DNA from: Nansenia antarctica
Lineage: Eukaryota > Chordata > Actinopteri > Argentiniformes > Microstomatidae
Direction of reading: 5' to 3'
Length of the DNA: 64,000 bases
Assembly (NCBI GenBank): GCA_963989245.1
Contig: OZ022342.1
Span: 38,287,442-38,351,441 of the forward strand
The notes beneath the pieces are model-generated. The model made no database searches, was not told where the DNA came from, and was given only the letters and a program-made list of their open reading frames with translations. A program made the position numbers and the translations under genes. Shown piece after piece: positions 43,977-55,140 of the stretch (its first letter is position 1; each line of letters starts with the position of its first letter).

Positions 43977-44627
43977 TGTGGTGACCCGCACGCAGCCCCG
44001 GGTATACCTGGCCTTCAGCACCCTGGACAGCGGCCGCATAGATTAAGGGGCAGCGTAATTAACGGAGTCTACGCCCAACACACCCGGCTGGTGCACATCA
44101 CTCCATCAGGTCGAGGGCTCGTTGCGGCAATGCGGAGCACCTGCGACGCTAACAGGTGGAGGAATGAAAAGCAGAGGCGGAGGCGTCAGAAAGGGTGCGA
44201 GAGGCTACGCGACGACACGCGTATGGGTGAGGGCCGTGGTACGGCCGATAATATCAATGCCTGGTGGAATTAATTGTGTGTCTTGTTCCCCACAGTAAAG
44301 AGAGAGCCGGGAGTAGGGAGAGCGCGAGCCCGCCTGCCGATAGCGGAGCGACCAGCCCCTCTGCCCAAATACCCCCCGGAGCTCGGAGACGGGACACCGG
44401 AGTGTCCCCCCGAGAGGAATTAAGTCCACCCTTTTGCCCTCCCCTAGAGGCACCTTAAGTTCCACCGTTAGCTGCCTGGAGGCGAGTTTTAGTTGGACCT
44501 TTTTGCTTTCTCCGTAACTCTTCTTTTTTCTAAATAAATACGTCCAGTGGGCAGTTTTGAAACTTTAGCGCTGTGTTGTCTCCTGTCTGGGTGGTGTGTT
44601 TACCGGGTCTATGTGGTGGTCAACACA
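43977..44627 (+). mobile_element. Solo LTR, 651 bp
   Basis: Starts TGTGGTGACCCGC and ends GGTCAACACA; a 4-bp ATAT flanks both sides (43973-43976, 44628-44631). It has a polyadenylation signal (AAATAAATACG) about 100 bp before the end. The flanks are AT-rich, so the duplication is weak evidence. The family was not assigned. Confidence 0.6.
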
Positions 44628-45333
44628 ATATACATATATACATATATATTCACTTTCCCATTACTTACATATACAGTTATGTCCAGAAATATTTGAACAG
44701 TGACACAATTTCTATAATTTTGGTTCCGTACTTAACCACAATGGATTTGAAATGAAACAAGTGAAGACATTCAGTTTTAATTTAAGGGGTTGAACAAACA
44801 TATTGTATTAAACGTTTAGGAATTGCAACCATTTTTATACACGGTCCCCTATTTTCTTAAATCTAATGCACATTTTTAAGACTTTGTCGAGAATCCTTTG
44901 TAGGCAATGACTGCCTGAAGTCTGGAACACATGGACATCACCAAATGCTGGGTTTCCTTCTTTGTGATGCTTTGCCAGGCCTTTACTGCAGCTGTCTTCA
45001 GTTTGTGTGTCTTTCTGCCTTTAGTTTTGTCTTCAGCAAGTTAAATTCATGCCCAATTTGGGTTGAGATCAAGCGATTGACTCGGCCATTGCAGAATATT
45101 CCCCTTCTTTGCCTTAAAAACCTCCTGGGTTGATTTCGCAGTAAGTTTTGGGTCATTGTCCATCTGTATTGTGAATCACCTTCTAATGAACTTTGCTGAA
45201 TGTCTGAATCTGAGCAGACAGAATATCCCTAAATACTTCAGAATTCGTCAGGCTGCTTCTGTCTTGTCACATCATCAATAAACACTAGTGACCCAGTGCC
45301 ATCACACTGCCTCCACCGTTTTTTACAGATGAT

Positions 45334-45792
45334 GTGAATTATATATCCGAAATTATACTTGTTTATTTTTCTCAGTCGTTTTATTATTTTCCCCGTTGTT
45401 TGTTTTCTCTCCTCCACCAGTCCACTCCTGCCTGCCTACCCTGCCTACCCTCCTGCCTGCCTAACGACTACTCCTCCTGCCTAAGCCCCTGCCTGCCTAA
45501 CGACTACTCCTCCTGCCGAAGCCCCTGCCTGCCTAATGACTACTCCTCCTGCCTAAGCCCCTGCCTGCCTGCCGACTACCCCCTCCTGCCTAAGCCCCTG
45601 CCTGCCTGCTGACTACCCCTCCTGCCTAACCCCCTGCCTGCCTGCTGACTACTCCCCCTGCCTGACCCCCGCTTGCCCTATGACCATTCTCTGCCTAACC
45701 CCTTTAATAAATATCCTTTGTTATTACCCTAGTCTCTGTGTCCGTCTGTTCTGGGGTGCTGCCACATTTGACCGCTTGATTCAGGCCTAACA
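45334..45792 (+). mobile_element. 5' LTR of Gypsy-3, first 212 bp missing
   Basis: 459 bp, matching 51423-51881 at equal length. It includes the tandem CCTGCCTGCC(T)AACGACTACTCCT units, AATAAATATCC and the end GGCCTAACA. The missing 5' part would include the promoter. Confidence 0.92.
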
Positions 45793-46756
45793 GATTGATC
45801 AAGCCAAAATGAGTCAAGGCGGTACCCCAGGGCAGGCGGACGGCCAGACCCCGCTATAGAGCCCAAGCCTATTCCCCTCCCCTTAGTTAATTTAGTTTTA
45901 GACCACTCGTCCCAGCTCACCTCCCTTCAGGGCGAGTTAGCCAAGGCCTTCCCCTCGGTCCTAGGTAACATCGCCGAGCTCCAGGGCTCATCCACCGCCA
46001 CCACCGCTGTTCTCACGTCCCTCGCCGCCCAGATGAACACCCTGGCGGCAGCAGTGACCTCCATCCAACTGAGGCTGGACGCGCTCCCCGGTGGGGCTGC
46101 GGCTTCCGTTCCCCCTGGTGCTCAACCCGAAGTTCCAACTCCCCCTGAACTAGCTCCCTCCCGACCCGAGCCCAACCTCGTTATCCCTAGGGCCTTTGGA
46201 GGGGATTTTAACCTAGGTAGGGGGTTCCCTGCCCAGTGCGAGCTCCTTTTTAGGTTCCAACACTCCAGATACGCTTCGGGGGAGGCCAAGGTTGCTTTTA
46301 TTATGTCCCTCCTTTTAGACAAGGCACTCAGTTGGGCCATAGCTGTCGTTGGCCGAGAACCCCAACTAGCTCAGGACTATGAGGCTTTCCGCCAGGATTT
46401 TTTCTTTGTGTTTGACCACCCCACGGACGGCGAGGACGCGGCCAGTAGGCTGCTAGGTCTCCTGCAGGGTCCCAGGTCCGTTGCTGAGTACACCCTCGAG
46501 TTTCGGATCCTCGCCGCGAACAGCGGATGGGGGGACGTGGCGCTCCGTTGCGCCTACCGGCGTGGGCTGAGCGAGGCGATTAAGGACCTAATTGTCCGGG
46601 ACCGTCCGCACTCGCTCCACGAGCTAGTCACCCTGGCCCTGCTCATGGATGAGCGACTGCGGGAGCGCCACCAGGAGCGCAACATATGCTCCATAGTTCC
46701 CCTTCACCCAGGTTCCAGCCATACGCCCACTTCCCCCACTTCCTACCACCCTGGTA

Positions 46757-47693
46757 GGGCTCATCTCCAGGGGGGATGAATCTGCTTACAGGAGCGAGAT
46801 TGACTTGGTGGTCTCCTGGTGCACCCGGAACAACCTAGAGCTAAATGCTCTTAAGACAGTGGAGCTGATAGTGGACTTCAGGAGGAACCCACCCCCTCCC
46901 TCTCCAATCATACTGGGAGGCACTCCAGTCACCACAGTGGAGTCATGCCGCTTCCTTGGGGTGACAGTCTCTCGGGACTTGAAGTGGGAGCCCCACATCG
47001 ACGGCCTCACAAAAAAGGCCCAGAAGAGACTGTTTTTCCTGAGGCAGCTCAGGAAATTCCACCTTCCTAAGACCACGCTGGTGAACTTCTACACGGCCAT
47101 CATTGAGTCCATCGTCACCTCCGCCATCATCATCTGGTTCCCCGCTGCAGCGGCCAAGGACAAGGCCAAGCTGCAGCGGGTGATACGCTCGGCGGAGAGG
47201 GTGATTGGCTGCCCTTTGCCCCCCCTTGAGGCCCTGTTTAAAAGTAGGGCTTTGGGGAGGGCCAGGAAGATCATGGCTGACCCCGCACACCCAGGACACG
47301 GTCTCTTCGCCCCGCTCCCCTCAGGCAGCAGGGTGCGGTCCATAAATACTGTGAAGGTCCGACATACAAACAGCTTTTTCCCCACAGCCATCCGGCTCCT
47401 AAATGCCGCTGCCCCCCCCCCCCCCTGACCTGACCCCTATCTATCTACCCTCCCTCCACCCCCACCCAGAGAGCTTTGCACTGTCTGGATATGAACACTT
47501 GAACACTTGATCCCTGCACTTTATATTTATATTAATTATGACTCTTGCACTTTGATGTTGGTTTGCACTGTCTTGTCATGTCTTGCACCTGTCCTGCTGT
47601 AAACCGTGCTCCATGGTACCAAACCAAATTCCTAACATGTTTACATGTCATGGCAATAAAAGTCTTCTGATTCTGATTCTGATTCTGATTCTG
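46757..47693 (+). mobile_element. 5'-truncated L2-like LINE (Maui-type) inside Gypsy-3 gag
   Basis: About 937 bp. The C-terminal RT part is followed by a 3' UTR ending GCAATAAAAGTC and four TTCTGATTC-type repeats. It interrupts Gag between the capsid and the zinc knuckle. I could not find a convincing target duplication. Confidence 0.85.
46764..47428 (+). CDS. C-terminal part of LINE reverse transcriptase
   Basis: Open frame LVVSWCTRNNLELNALKT, VELIVDFRR, ESCRFLGVTVS, TKKAQKRLFFLRQLRKF, ESIVTSAIIIWF and LQRVIRSAERVIGCPLP, then the SVNTVKVRHTNSFFPTAIRLLN-like end. This is the segment after the RT palm in L2/Maui LINEs, about 210 residues. No stop or frameshift, although it is a fragment without endonuclease or the YADD motif. 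Confidence 0.8.
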
Positions 47694-47839
47694 CGATAAC
47701 CCGCTCAGCACTGCCCCCTCGAGTCCCCATGCTGCCCCCGGCTCCCTCCTCCTCCGGGTCGGGGGAGGAGCCTATGCAAATCGTCCGGTCTCGCCTGTCT
47801 CAGGAGGAGAGAGAGCAGAGGATGTGGGACCGCCTATGC

Positions 47840-50800
47840 CTGTACTGTGGGAAGCCCGGACATGTTCTCTGGACGTGCCTGGCTCGCCCAAAAGACCCGG
47901 CTCACTAATTGGGGGATTATTAGTGTGCCGTGCCTCGTTCCCCCAGCCCAACGGAGACCTCAACCGCCAGCCACCCTTTCCTGGGGTAAGGAGTCCTTGT
48001 CCATCAGCGCTCTGATTGATTCTGGGGCTGACGAATGCCTGATGGACATCACTCTCGCTCGTCAGGCTGGTATTCCACTCGTTCCCCTTGACAGAGCCTT
48101 GTCTCCCCAGGCTATTGACGGTCGTTCCCTTAGTCAAATTACTCACAGCACTGAATCCCTCACCCTCACTCTGTCTGGTAATCACGTGGAGACAGCACGC
48201 TTCCTTGTTTTACACGCACCCACTGCACCCCTAGTGTTAGGTAGGCCGTGGTTGGAGAGACACTATCCTCACATCTCCTGGACCACTGGGCGGATTTTGG
48301 GTTGGAGCATTGCTTGTCATGCCAATTGTCTGCTCCGCCCACCCTCCGTCCAGCGGTCCCAGGCCCGTAGTCTCTCCCCCGGATCTCACCGGTGTCCCCT
48401 CCGTTTATCACGACGTTGCCCCAGTGTTTAGTAAGGACCGAGCCCTTTCACTTCCCCCTCACCGGCCATATGATTGTCCCATCGACCTCCTTCCCGGGGC
48501 AGCCCTCCCCACGGGTCGTCTCTACAACCTCTCGGTCCCGGAGAAGGAGGTGATGCGCAATTATATTGCCGAGTCCCTAGCCTCAGGTGTAATTAGACCA
48601 TCGTCTTCCCCCCTAGCGGCGGGCTTCTTCTTTGTGGCGAAGAAGGATGGTAGCCTGAGGCCCTGTATTGATTTTCGTAAATTAAATGATATCACCATTA
48701 AAAATAAGTACCCACTCCCCCTTATGAGTTCCACTTTCGAGCCACTCACTCACGCCCGGGTGTTCACCAAACTTGACCTTCGCAACGCCTATCATTTAGT
48801 TAGGGTCAAGAAGGGGGACGAGTGGAAGACCGGTTTCAATACCCACCTGGGTCACTTTGAATACTTAGTGATGCCCTTCGGCGGTGTTTTCCAGGAGATG
48901 GTGAACGATGTGCTGAGGGACATGATCAATATCTTTGTGGTGGTTTACCTGGACGACATCCTGGTCTTTTCCCGGACCATGGAGGAACACCAGCAGCACG
49001 TTTGGCTAGTCCTGCAGCGCCTCCTGGAGAACTCCTCTACGTCAAGAAAGAAAAGTGCGCCTTCCACTCCACCTCCGTTACTTACCTGGGGTTCGTCGTG
49101 GAAGAGGGGCGGATGCGTGCGGACCCGGCCAAGATCAAGGCAGTGGTAGAGTGGCCGCAGCCCACCGACAGAACCCAACTCCGACGTTTCCTCGGGTTCG
49201 CCGGGTTTACCCGGCGATTCATCAAGGGGTTTAGCCAGGTGGCGGCCCCCCTCACCGCATGCACCTCCACGGCTCACCCGTTCTCCTGGAGCCCGGAGGC
49301 AGAGGCTGCCTTCTCTGCCCTAAAGGGCCTCTTCACCACTGCGCCGGTGTTGGCCCACCCCGATCCAGCAAGGCAATTCATTGTGGAGGTGGATGCGTCC
49401 GACACCGGTGTCGGGGCCGTCCTCTCCCAGCGGTCGGAGGAGTACCAGAAGATCCACCCCTGCGCCTACTTCTCCCGGCGTTACGACCCAGCCGAGAGAA
49501 ACTACGACGTGGGAAATAAAGAGCTTCTGGCGATCCACGCCGCCCTCGGAGAGTGGAGACACTGGCTGGAGGGAGCGAAGCTGCCGTTCCTCGTGTGGTC
49601 TGACCATAAGAATCTGACCTATATGAAGATGGCGAAGAGGCTGAACTCCAGGCAGGCACGCTGGGCCCTCTTCTTCAGCCGGTTCGACTACACCCTCACC
49701 TACCGCCCGGGGTCCAAGAACGTCAGGGCTGACGCCCTCTCCCGGCTGTTCCCGGGGGAGCCCCCTGAGGTTCCGGGGACCCTGGACACCATCCTTCCCC
49801 CAGCCCGGGTGGGGGGTGTCGTCACCTGGGCCATCGAATCGGTGGTAAGGCAGGCCCAGCGTGCCCAACCCGACCCTGGCAACGGACCTCGGCACCGGCT
49901 GTTCGTGCCCCCCGCTGTCCGGTCACAAGTGCTAGAGTGGGGTCACACTAGCCATTTCGCCTGTCACCCCGGCGTCCACCGGACGGCGGAGTTCAGTTCT
50001 GGTGGCCCACTCTCCTGGGGGACGTCAGGGAGTTCGTGGGTGCTTGCACTGTCTGCTCCCGGAGCAAGGCCTCCCATCGCCCGCCTGCGCGTCTCCTGTG
50101 CCCCCTTCCTATCCCCGGTCGGCCATGGTCTCACATAGCCCTGGACTTTGTGACGGGCCTCCCCATGTCCAGGGGTAAGGACACCATCCAGACCATAGTC
50201 GACCGGTTCTCCAAGGCGGTCCACTTCGTTGCTCTTCCCAAGCTCCCATCCGCGGCCGAAACGGCCGAGCTCCTCACGCTCCATGTGGTTCGACTCCATG
50301 GGATCCCCCATAACATTGTGTCCGACCGGGGGCCCCAGTTCATCTCCAAGGTGTGGCAGGCCTTCTGCAAGGGGATTGGGGCCACGGTTAGCCTCACCTC
50401 CGGTTACCACCCCCAATCCAACGGGCAGGCTGAGCGAGCCAACCAGGCCATGGAGACGGCTCTGTGGTGCATCACCACCAGCAACCCCGTCTCCTGGGCC
50501 AAGTACCTGCCTTGGGTGGAGTATTCCCTGAATACCATGGAGAGTTCCGCCACAGGTATGTCCCCATTCGAGTGTTCCCTCGGTTATCAACCTCCTCTAT
50601 TTCCCCAACAGGAGCTGGAGGTGGCGGTCCCATCCTCCGCCGGTGTCGGCGCATCTGGAGAACAGCCCGGGCCGCTCTGCTGCGAGCCACTGAGCGGTCC
50701 CGTCGATGTGCCAACCGGCGGAGGGTGCCGGCCCCGGCCTAACGACCCGGCCAGAAGGTCTGGCTGTTGGCCCGGGACCTGCCCCTCCAGACCTCCCAGA

Positions 50801-51078
50801 CCTCCTCACGTAAGCTCAACCCACGCTACGTCGGTCCCTATACCGTCGACCGCATCATCAATAATTCTGCGGTGCGTTTGAACCTCCCGGCCGCTCTCAA
50901 GGTCCACCCTGTGTTCCACGTGTCCCTCCTCAAACCCTTCTCCACCAGCCAACTGTCACCCCCTGCTCCAGCTCCCCCGCCCCCCCAGGTCCTGGATGAT
51001 GGCGACCCTGTGTGGTCGGTGGACCGTCTGCTCGCCGTCCGCTGTAGGGGACGGGGGTTACAGTATCTGGTGGACTGA
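47840..51078 (+). pseudogene. pol: Gypsy-3 Pol (protease, RT, RNase H, integrase, chromodomain), several frameshifts
   Basis: Protease: ALIDSGADECLMD and VLGRPWLERHYP. After a frameshift near 48310, RT: GVIRPSSSPL, LDLRNAYHLVRVK, LVMPFG then GVFQEM, so the usual LTNAPA block is lost in frame, and catalytic VYLDDILVF. A second shift near 49030 leads to CAFHSTSVTYLGF and RNase H (VEVDASDTGVGAVL, WSDHKNLTYM). A third near 50010 damages the integrase zinc region (SHFACHPGVHRT; CTVCSRSK). The core reads ALDFVTGLP, SDRGPQFIS and YHPQSNGQAERAN. A fourth near 50640 precedes the GPYTVDRIIN and HPVFHVSLLKP segment and the chromodomain (VWSVDRLLAVRCRGRGLQYLVD-like) that would target chromatin. Confidence 0.88.
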
Positions 51079-51210
51079 AGACCGGAGTTGGGTGCCCCCG
51101 TTGGGTGCCCCCGTCCTATCTCGCTGATCCTGCTCTGCTGGACGAATTCTACCGGGCCCACCCGGAAGCTCCAGGACGGTCGTCCGGTGCCTCCCGTCAG
51201 GGGGGGGTAC

Positions 51211-51881
51211 TGTTGTGGATCCCGCTTCGGCTCCACTCGTTCCCACCTCGGCACCGCTCGTTGAGACCAATCAGGCCCAATCTGGGACAGCTGCGCCGGC
51301 TCCAGCAGGTGCCTACAATCTCAGGAGGAGAAACCTGCATAAAAAGCCCCACAACCTGCCGTCTGATGCTTGATCAATCTGATCCCATGTGGTTAGTCGT
51401 CTCGCTCCCTCATGTGTCTCCAGTGAATTATATATCCGAAATTATACTTGCTTATTTTTCTCAGTCGTTCTATTATTTTCACCGTTGTTTGTTTTCTCTC
51501 CTCCACCAGTCCACTCCTGCCTGCCTGCCCTGCCTACCCTCCTGCCTGCCTAACGACTACTCCTCCTGCCTAAGCCCCTGCCTGCCTAACGACTACTCCT
51601 CCTGCCGAAGCCCCTGTCTGCCTAACGACTACTCCTCCTGCCTAAGCCCCTGCCTGCCTGCCGACTACCCCCTCCTGCCTAAGCCCCTGCCTGCCTGCCG
51701 ACTACCCCTCCTGCCTAACTCCCTGCCTGCCTGCCGACTACTCCCCCTGCCTAACCCCTGCTTGCCCTACGACCATTCTCTGCCTAACCCCTTTAATAAA
51801 TATCCTTTGTTATTACCCTAGTCTCTGTGTCCGTCTGTTCTGGGGTGCTGCCACATTTGACCGCTTGATTCAGGCCTAACA
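51211..51881 (+). mobile_element. 3' LTR of Gypsy-3
   Basis: 671 bp, TGTTGTGGATCC to GGCCTAACA, preceded by the polypurine tract AGGGGGGGGTAC. A TATA-like CATAAAAAG lies near 51339. The pyrimidine-rich tandem units (period about 33-35 bp) fill 51510-51780. Confidence 0.92.
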
Positions 51882-52040
51882 CTTCCTTCAATTTGGATGT
51901 GAATACCCTTGCCCTAAAGCTGAGAGTCTGCACTTTAAGCCCATATTCATTATATAACTGTAACTGTTGAATATGTTTTGGTAAACAGCTAAAATAACAA
52001 CAATTCTGTCAGTGTCCAAATATATATGGACCTAACTGTA

Positions 52041-52470
52041 CGGTATATACACACACTGTATACACTGTATAAAATAGAAAACTATTAAGTTGTATTATTT
52101 ATATATTTTTATTTTAACATAATAATTCTTGAATGTCTTTTTTTTTTTTACAACTTCTGAAAATCAAACTAAATAAATTATACTCTCAATTGCAATCAGT
52201 GAACATATCACACCGTGTCGTTGTTTGAGTCAAGCCTAACAATCCACTCAACTATCCATCATTTAATTACAGCTCCCAATTGACGTTTATTGGTGTCACA
52301 TACATTAGATTGACATATTGTCATTTGAGAGTGAAGTGCTCTATATGATTTAACCAATCAGGACTGAGGAACAGCTCATTGTTCAGCTGGAATTACCTTG
52401 AAGTAGCATTGGCTCCGAGGCTTTAGTGGGGGTCATTCTACAGCTAATTATTTAACCCTTGAAACATTAT
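52041..52470. other. AT-rich unassigned sequence
   Basis: No gene seen; a T tract lies at 52138-52150. Confidence 0.5.
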
Positions 52471-52471
52471 C

Positions 52472-52473
52472 TG

Positions 52474-52514
<41 letters not shown>

Positions 52515-52917
52515 ACAGGAAGTTGCATGGTGTCAGATTAGGTCACCTTGGTCACCCCAAGATGTCTCCAAAGTCGTTTCCAATTTCAATCCTCAGACAA
52601 TGCCTTTTTGAACGCTCCCTCGAAACTTGTGACATCTGTGGCATTGTGCTGTTGGATAAAACTGCACATTTTAGAGTGGCCTTTTACTGTGACCAGCCTA
52701 CGGCACATCTATGCTAATCAGCATCTGGATCTGCCACACCTGTCAGGTGGTTGGATTATCTCGGCAAAGGAGAAGTAACACACTAACACAGATTTGAACA
52801 CATTTGTGAACACAGAGAAATAGGCTTTTTGTGTTCATAGAAAAAGTAGTATTTGATTTCAACTCATGAAAAAGTTGAGCAAAAACAAAAGTGTTGCGCT
52901 TATATTTCTGTTCAGTG
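52472..52917 (-). mobile_element. (CA)n followed by a deleted Tc1-like element
   Basis: A CA run (52472-52512) precedes sequence whose minus strand starts CACTGAACAGAAATATAAGC at 52917 and continues through the known internal blocks (TTCTCCTTTGCCGAGATAAT; AGGCCACTCTAAAATGTGC). The transposase is missing; only the first few hundred bases of the family remain. Confidence 0.7.
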
Positions 52918-52925
52918 CAGACAGA

Positions 52926-52985
52926 CTAAAAACTTGGGTAGAAATGTCGGGCACTGCCCTAAACTGGTTTAGATCCTACCTATAG
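52926..52985 (+). pseudogene. Small LINE RT scrap
   Basis: One frame reads MSGTALNWFRSYL followed by a stop. This is a conserved LINE RT segment. Only about 60 bases are recognisable. Confidence 0.45.
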
Positions 52986-53611
52986 AACATAATGATTATT
53001 AATAATGATAATAATAATTATAATTATTATTATTATTATTATTAATTACACAATTTATTTTGATTTTGTGTTGACACCGCAAGAGACAAAAGGGGTAGCT
53101 TCTCTCTTATGGTTTGGTTTTGAACTTGCTACACTTTGACACTCTGTTAGATATGTTGTCTTTATGTCTGCAAACTTGTATTATCACCGTTGCCTCATTC
53201 ATGTGTCCATGAATACGAATAAGCAGAACTTATGGAACAAGTACAAGAAAAGATACATTGATATAGAGGCAAGAAAATTGATTTGAATGAAAAATCCAAT
53301 TCATTGGAAATCAAACAACCCATCTGGCAGCCTTATAGATAATTCATGGCATTAAGAGCAATCATTATCTTTTCTTCTTTTTTCTTTAGTTTAGTGATTT
53401 TATTGACATGACTGAAAACATTTATAGGCATTTTATGGATCATGAAGCCAAAATATAAAACAGGTTGTATTGGCTTTTTAGGAACAGTTGGGGTATATGA
53501 CATTGTTTCCAAATATTCACAAGAGCTTAGCTGGCAAGGTACATCACCCCTGGACTCTAACTTCTCTTAACAGAGAGGGATGTTCTGTATAATATGCCTC
53601 ATAATATAAAT

Positions 53612-54230
53612 GGAGTTTAGGTAAAGGCCAAGAGATGGATGGAGAAGCCAAGATTCAGCTCAATACAGCATGGAGAACATTAAAGCAGAAACAAAAGAGC
53701 CGAACAGAGGAAAACGTAATAAAGGAGAGACAAAGTTTAACTCAACACCCAGAGATAGAGATATTGAAAAAGATAATGAGAAGGCAAGGGGGACGATGGA
53801 ACCAGAGGGGTTGGACGGGAAGAGCACAAAAGAGGAACAGGGAAACAAAAAGAGGGAACACAAAGGGAGTCAGTAAAAAGCTGTATTATTGTGAAGAAGT
53901 TTCCGATGTGTCTTCTGATTGTCACCATTATGATGTTTGACTTTGTGCCCTGCATTGTCTTATCTGTCATGACAGACGGCGTAACATTGCACTACCATGC
54001 ACTACCATGACGATACTTGATGTAAGACAATGGAGAGCTTATATAAAGCCCAAGAGACTGGGTTGGAGAAGGAGAGGGGTGAGGTACAGCTCAATGTAAA
54101 CATTACAGAAGAAACAAAGGGCGAACAGAACAGAGAGAGTGGGAGAGTTAAAGAGAGTTAAAGGGGCTGGCAGTGAAAGAAGTGTCTTCTGATTGACACC
54201 ATTATTGCGACTTTGTGCCGTACTGGTCAA
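53612..54230 (+). repeat. Two diverged tandem copies of a purine-rich segment
   Basis: 53612-53960 and 54005-54230 share in order GGAGAAG, TACAGCTCAAT, ACATTA, GAAACAAA, GAACAGA, AAGT...GTGTCTTCTGATTG, CACCATTAT and GACTTTGTGCC. The first copy has extra A/G-rich sequence. No coding function. Confidence 0.65.
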
Positions 54231-54309
54231 GCACCCGAGTCTTTCAGAGGAAGACATGTGGATTCACAACCCCACTATGTGACAGCTTCAGTTTTAGCTG
54301 AGCACTTGA

Positions 54310-54470
54310 TGTGACCCCCATTGATTTCTGTCAACTGTGTCAAACTGATGAAGAGATGAAAAAGAAAAGCAATACCCCACCAAGAGATGGCTGTGTATGC
54401 ATACTGGGATGATACACAGCACCACAAGTCATTTGACCTTTCAATGCACATACTGTACATATACACATAC
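54310..54470 (+). repeat. Left arm of a long inverted repeat
   Basis: Matches the reverse complement of 54972-55140 with moderate divergence. The best block is GCATACTGGGATGATACACA at about 54399-54418. Confidence 0.8.
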
Positions 54471-54485
54471 TAATTGATTGTTTTA

Positions 54486-54944
54486 GGTCATGTTCTCACA
54501 TGAAAGTCCGAATCGAGACCCGGAGCAAGTGGATGAAATCGCAACATTGTTGCATAAATTATTTCTCTGATTTGCGTTCTCACAGCCCTTCATGTAAACA
54601 AAGTAACATACGCAATCAAAGCAACAGACGTGGTAGTTGATTGGTCAGAAAAATTTAGAATTGCTCGCTGTCCCTCTCTTATCCAGATCAACACGCGTGC
54701 GCTGTTGTTTTCCTATGGACAGCCTCGGGCAGCGCTCTCATCAAAAGCGAAGCGAAGCAAAGTGATGGATGCGTCGTTTCTAACCGAAGCGAAACCACCC
54801 TTTTCAAGCGAAGCAGCCAACGGGTATTTGCTCTGGGAGTTACTTCGAATGCGCGTTCTCACAGATCCAAACGACGCAGAGCAAAGCGAACTTTATCCTA
54901 AACTCTGTTTCAAGTGAAGCAAATGTTCTAGTGAGAACACCCCC
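54486..54944. mobile_element. Harbinger-like MITE, 459 bp, TSD TTA
   Basis: Ends GGTCATGTTCTCAC and GTGAGAACACCCCC are imperfect inverted repeats, with TTA at 54483-54485 and 54945-54947. Internal GAAGCGAAGC repeats. No transposase. Confidence 0.6.
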
Positions 54945-54971
54945 TTACTTTTTTTTTTTTTGTACATTTCA

Positions 54972-55140
54972 ATGCTGGTCTTTAGGAGAATGGTATGTTC
55001 ATCAGAAGGTCAAGTGCGCTTGTGGCGCTGTGTATCATCCCAGTATGCATACATACACAGAGGGTAGGGTTAGCATTAGCTTTTCATTTTCATCTCTCTC
55101 TGTCATCAATTTGACACAGTTTGACACAGTCAGAAATCAG
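54972..55140 (-). repeat. Right arm of a long inverted repeat
   Basis: The inverted partner of 54310-54470; the two arms enclose the MITE with about 500 bases of spacer. Confidence 0.8.

Larger units (their letters stand above)
45808..47905 (+). pseudogene. gag: Gypsy-3 Gag, interrupted by an L2-like LINE
   Basis: The start MSQGGTPGQ at 45808 is followed by a TAG after 16 codons. The open part 46033-46779 is a Sushi-type capsid with PRAFGGDF, RFQHSRYASGEAKVAF, LDKALSWA and YTLEFRILAANSGWG. This is the capsid family from which mammalian PEG10/RTL1 derive. The LINE enters at about 46757. Gag resumes at about 47693 with EEPMQI, RSRLSQEER and one CCHC knuckle (CLYCGKPGHVLWTC), ending at TAA near 47905. 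Not functional. Confidence 0.82.
45334..51881 (+). mobile_element. Sushi-like gypsy chromovirus (Gypsy-3), decayed
   Basis: The 5' LTR is truncated (45334-45792) and the 3' LTR is complete (51211-51881). Gag, PR, RT, RNase H, IN and a chromodomain are in order on the plus strand. Several frameshifts and a LINE insertion break the coding. It lies inside the mariner element. Confidence 0.92.
44674..52038 (+). mobile_element. Mariner/Tc1-type non-autonomous element split by Gypsy-3
   Basis: Left end CAGTTATGTCCAGAAATATT and right end ATATATATGGACCTAACTG are inverted repeats of a common fish family, with TA on both sides (44672-44673, 52039-52040). The internal 44700-45330 is typical of its transposase-side sequence but shows no intact frame. 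Confidence 0.8.
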
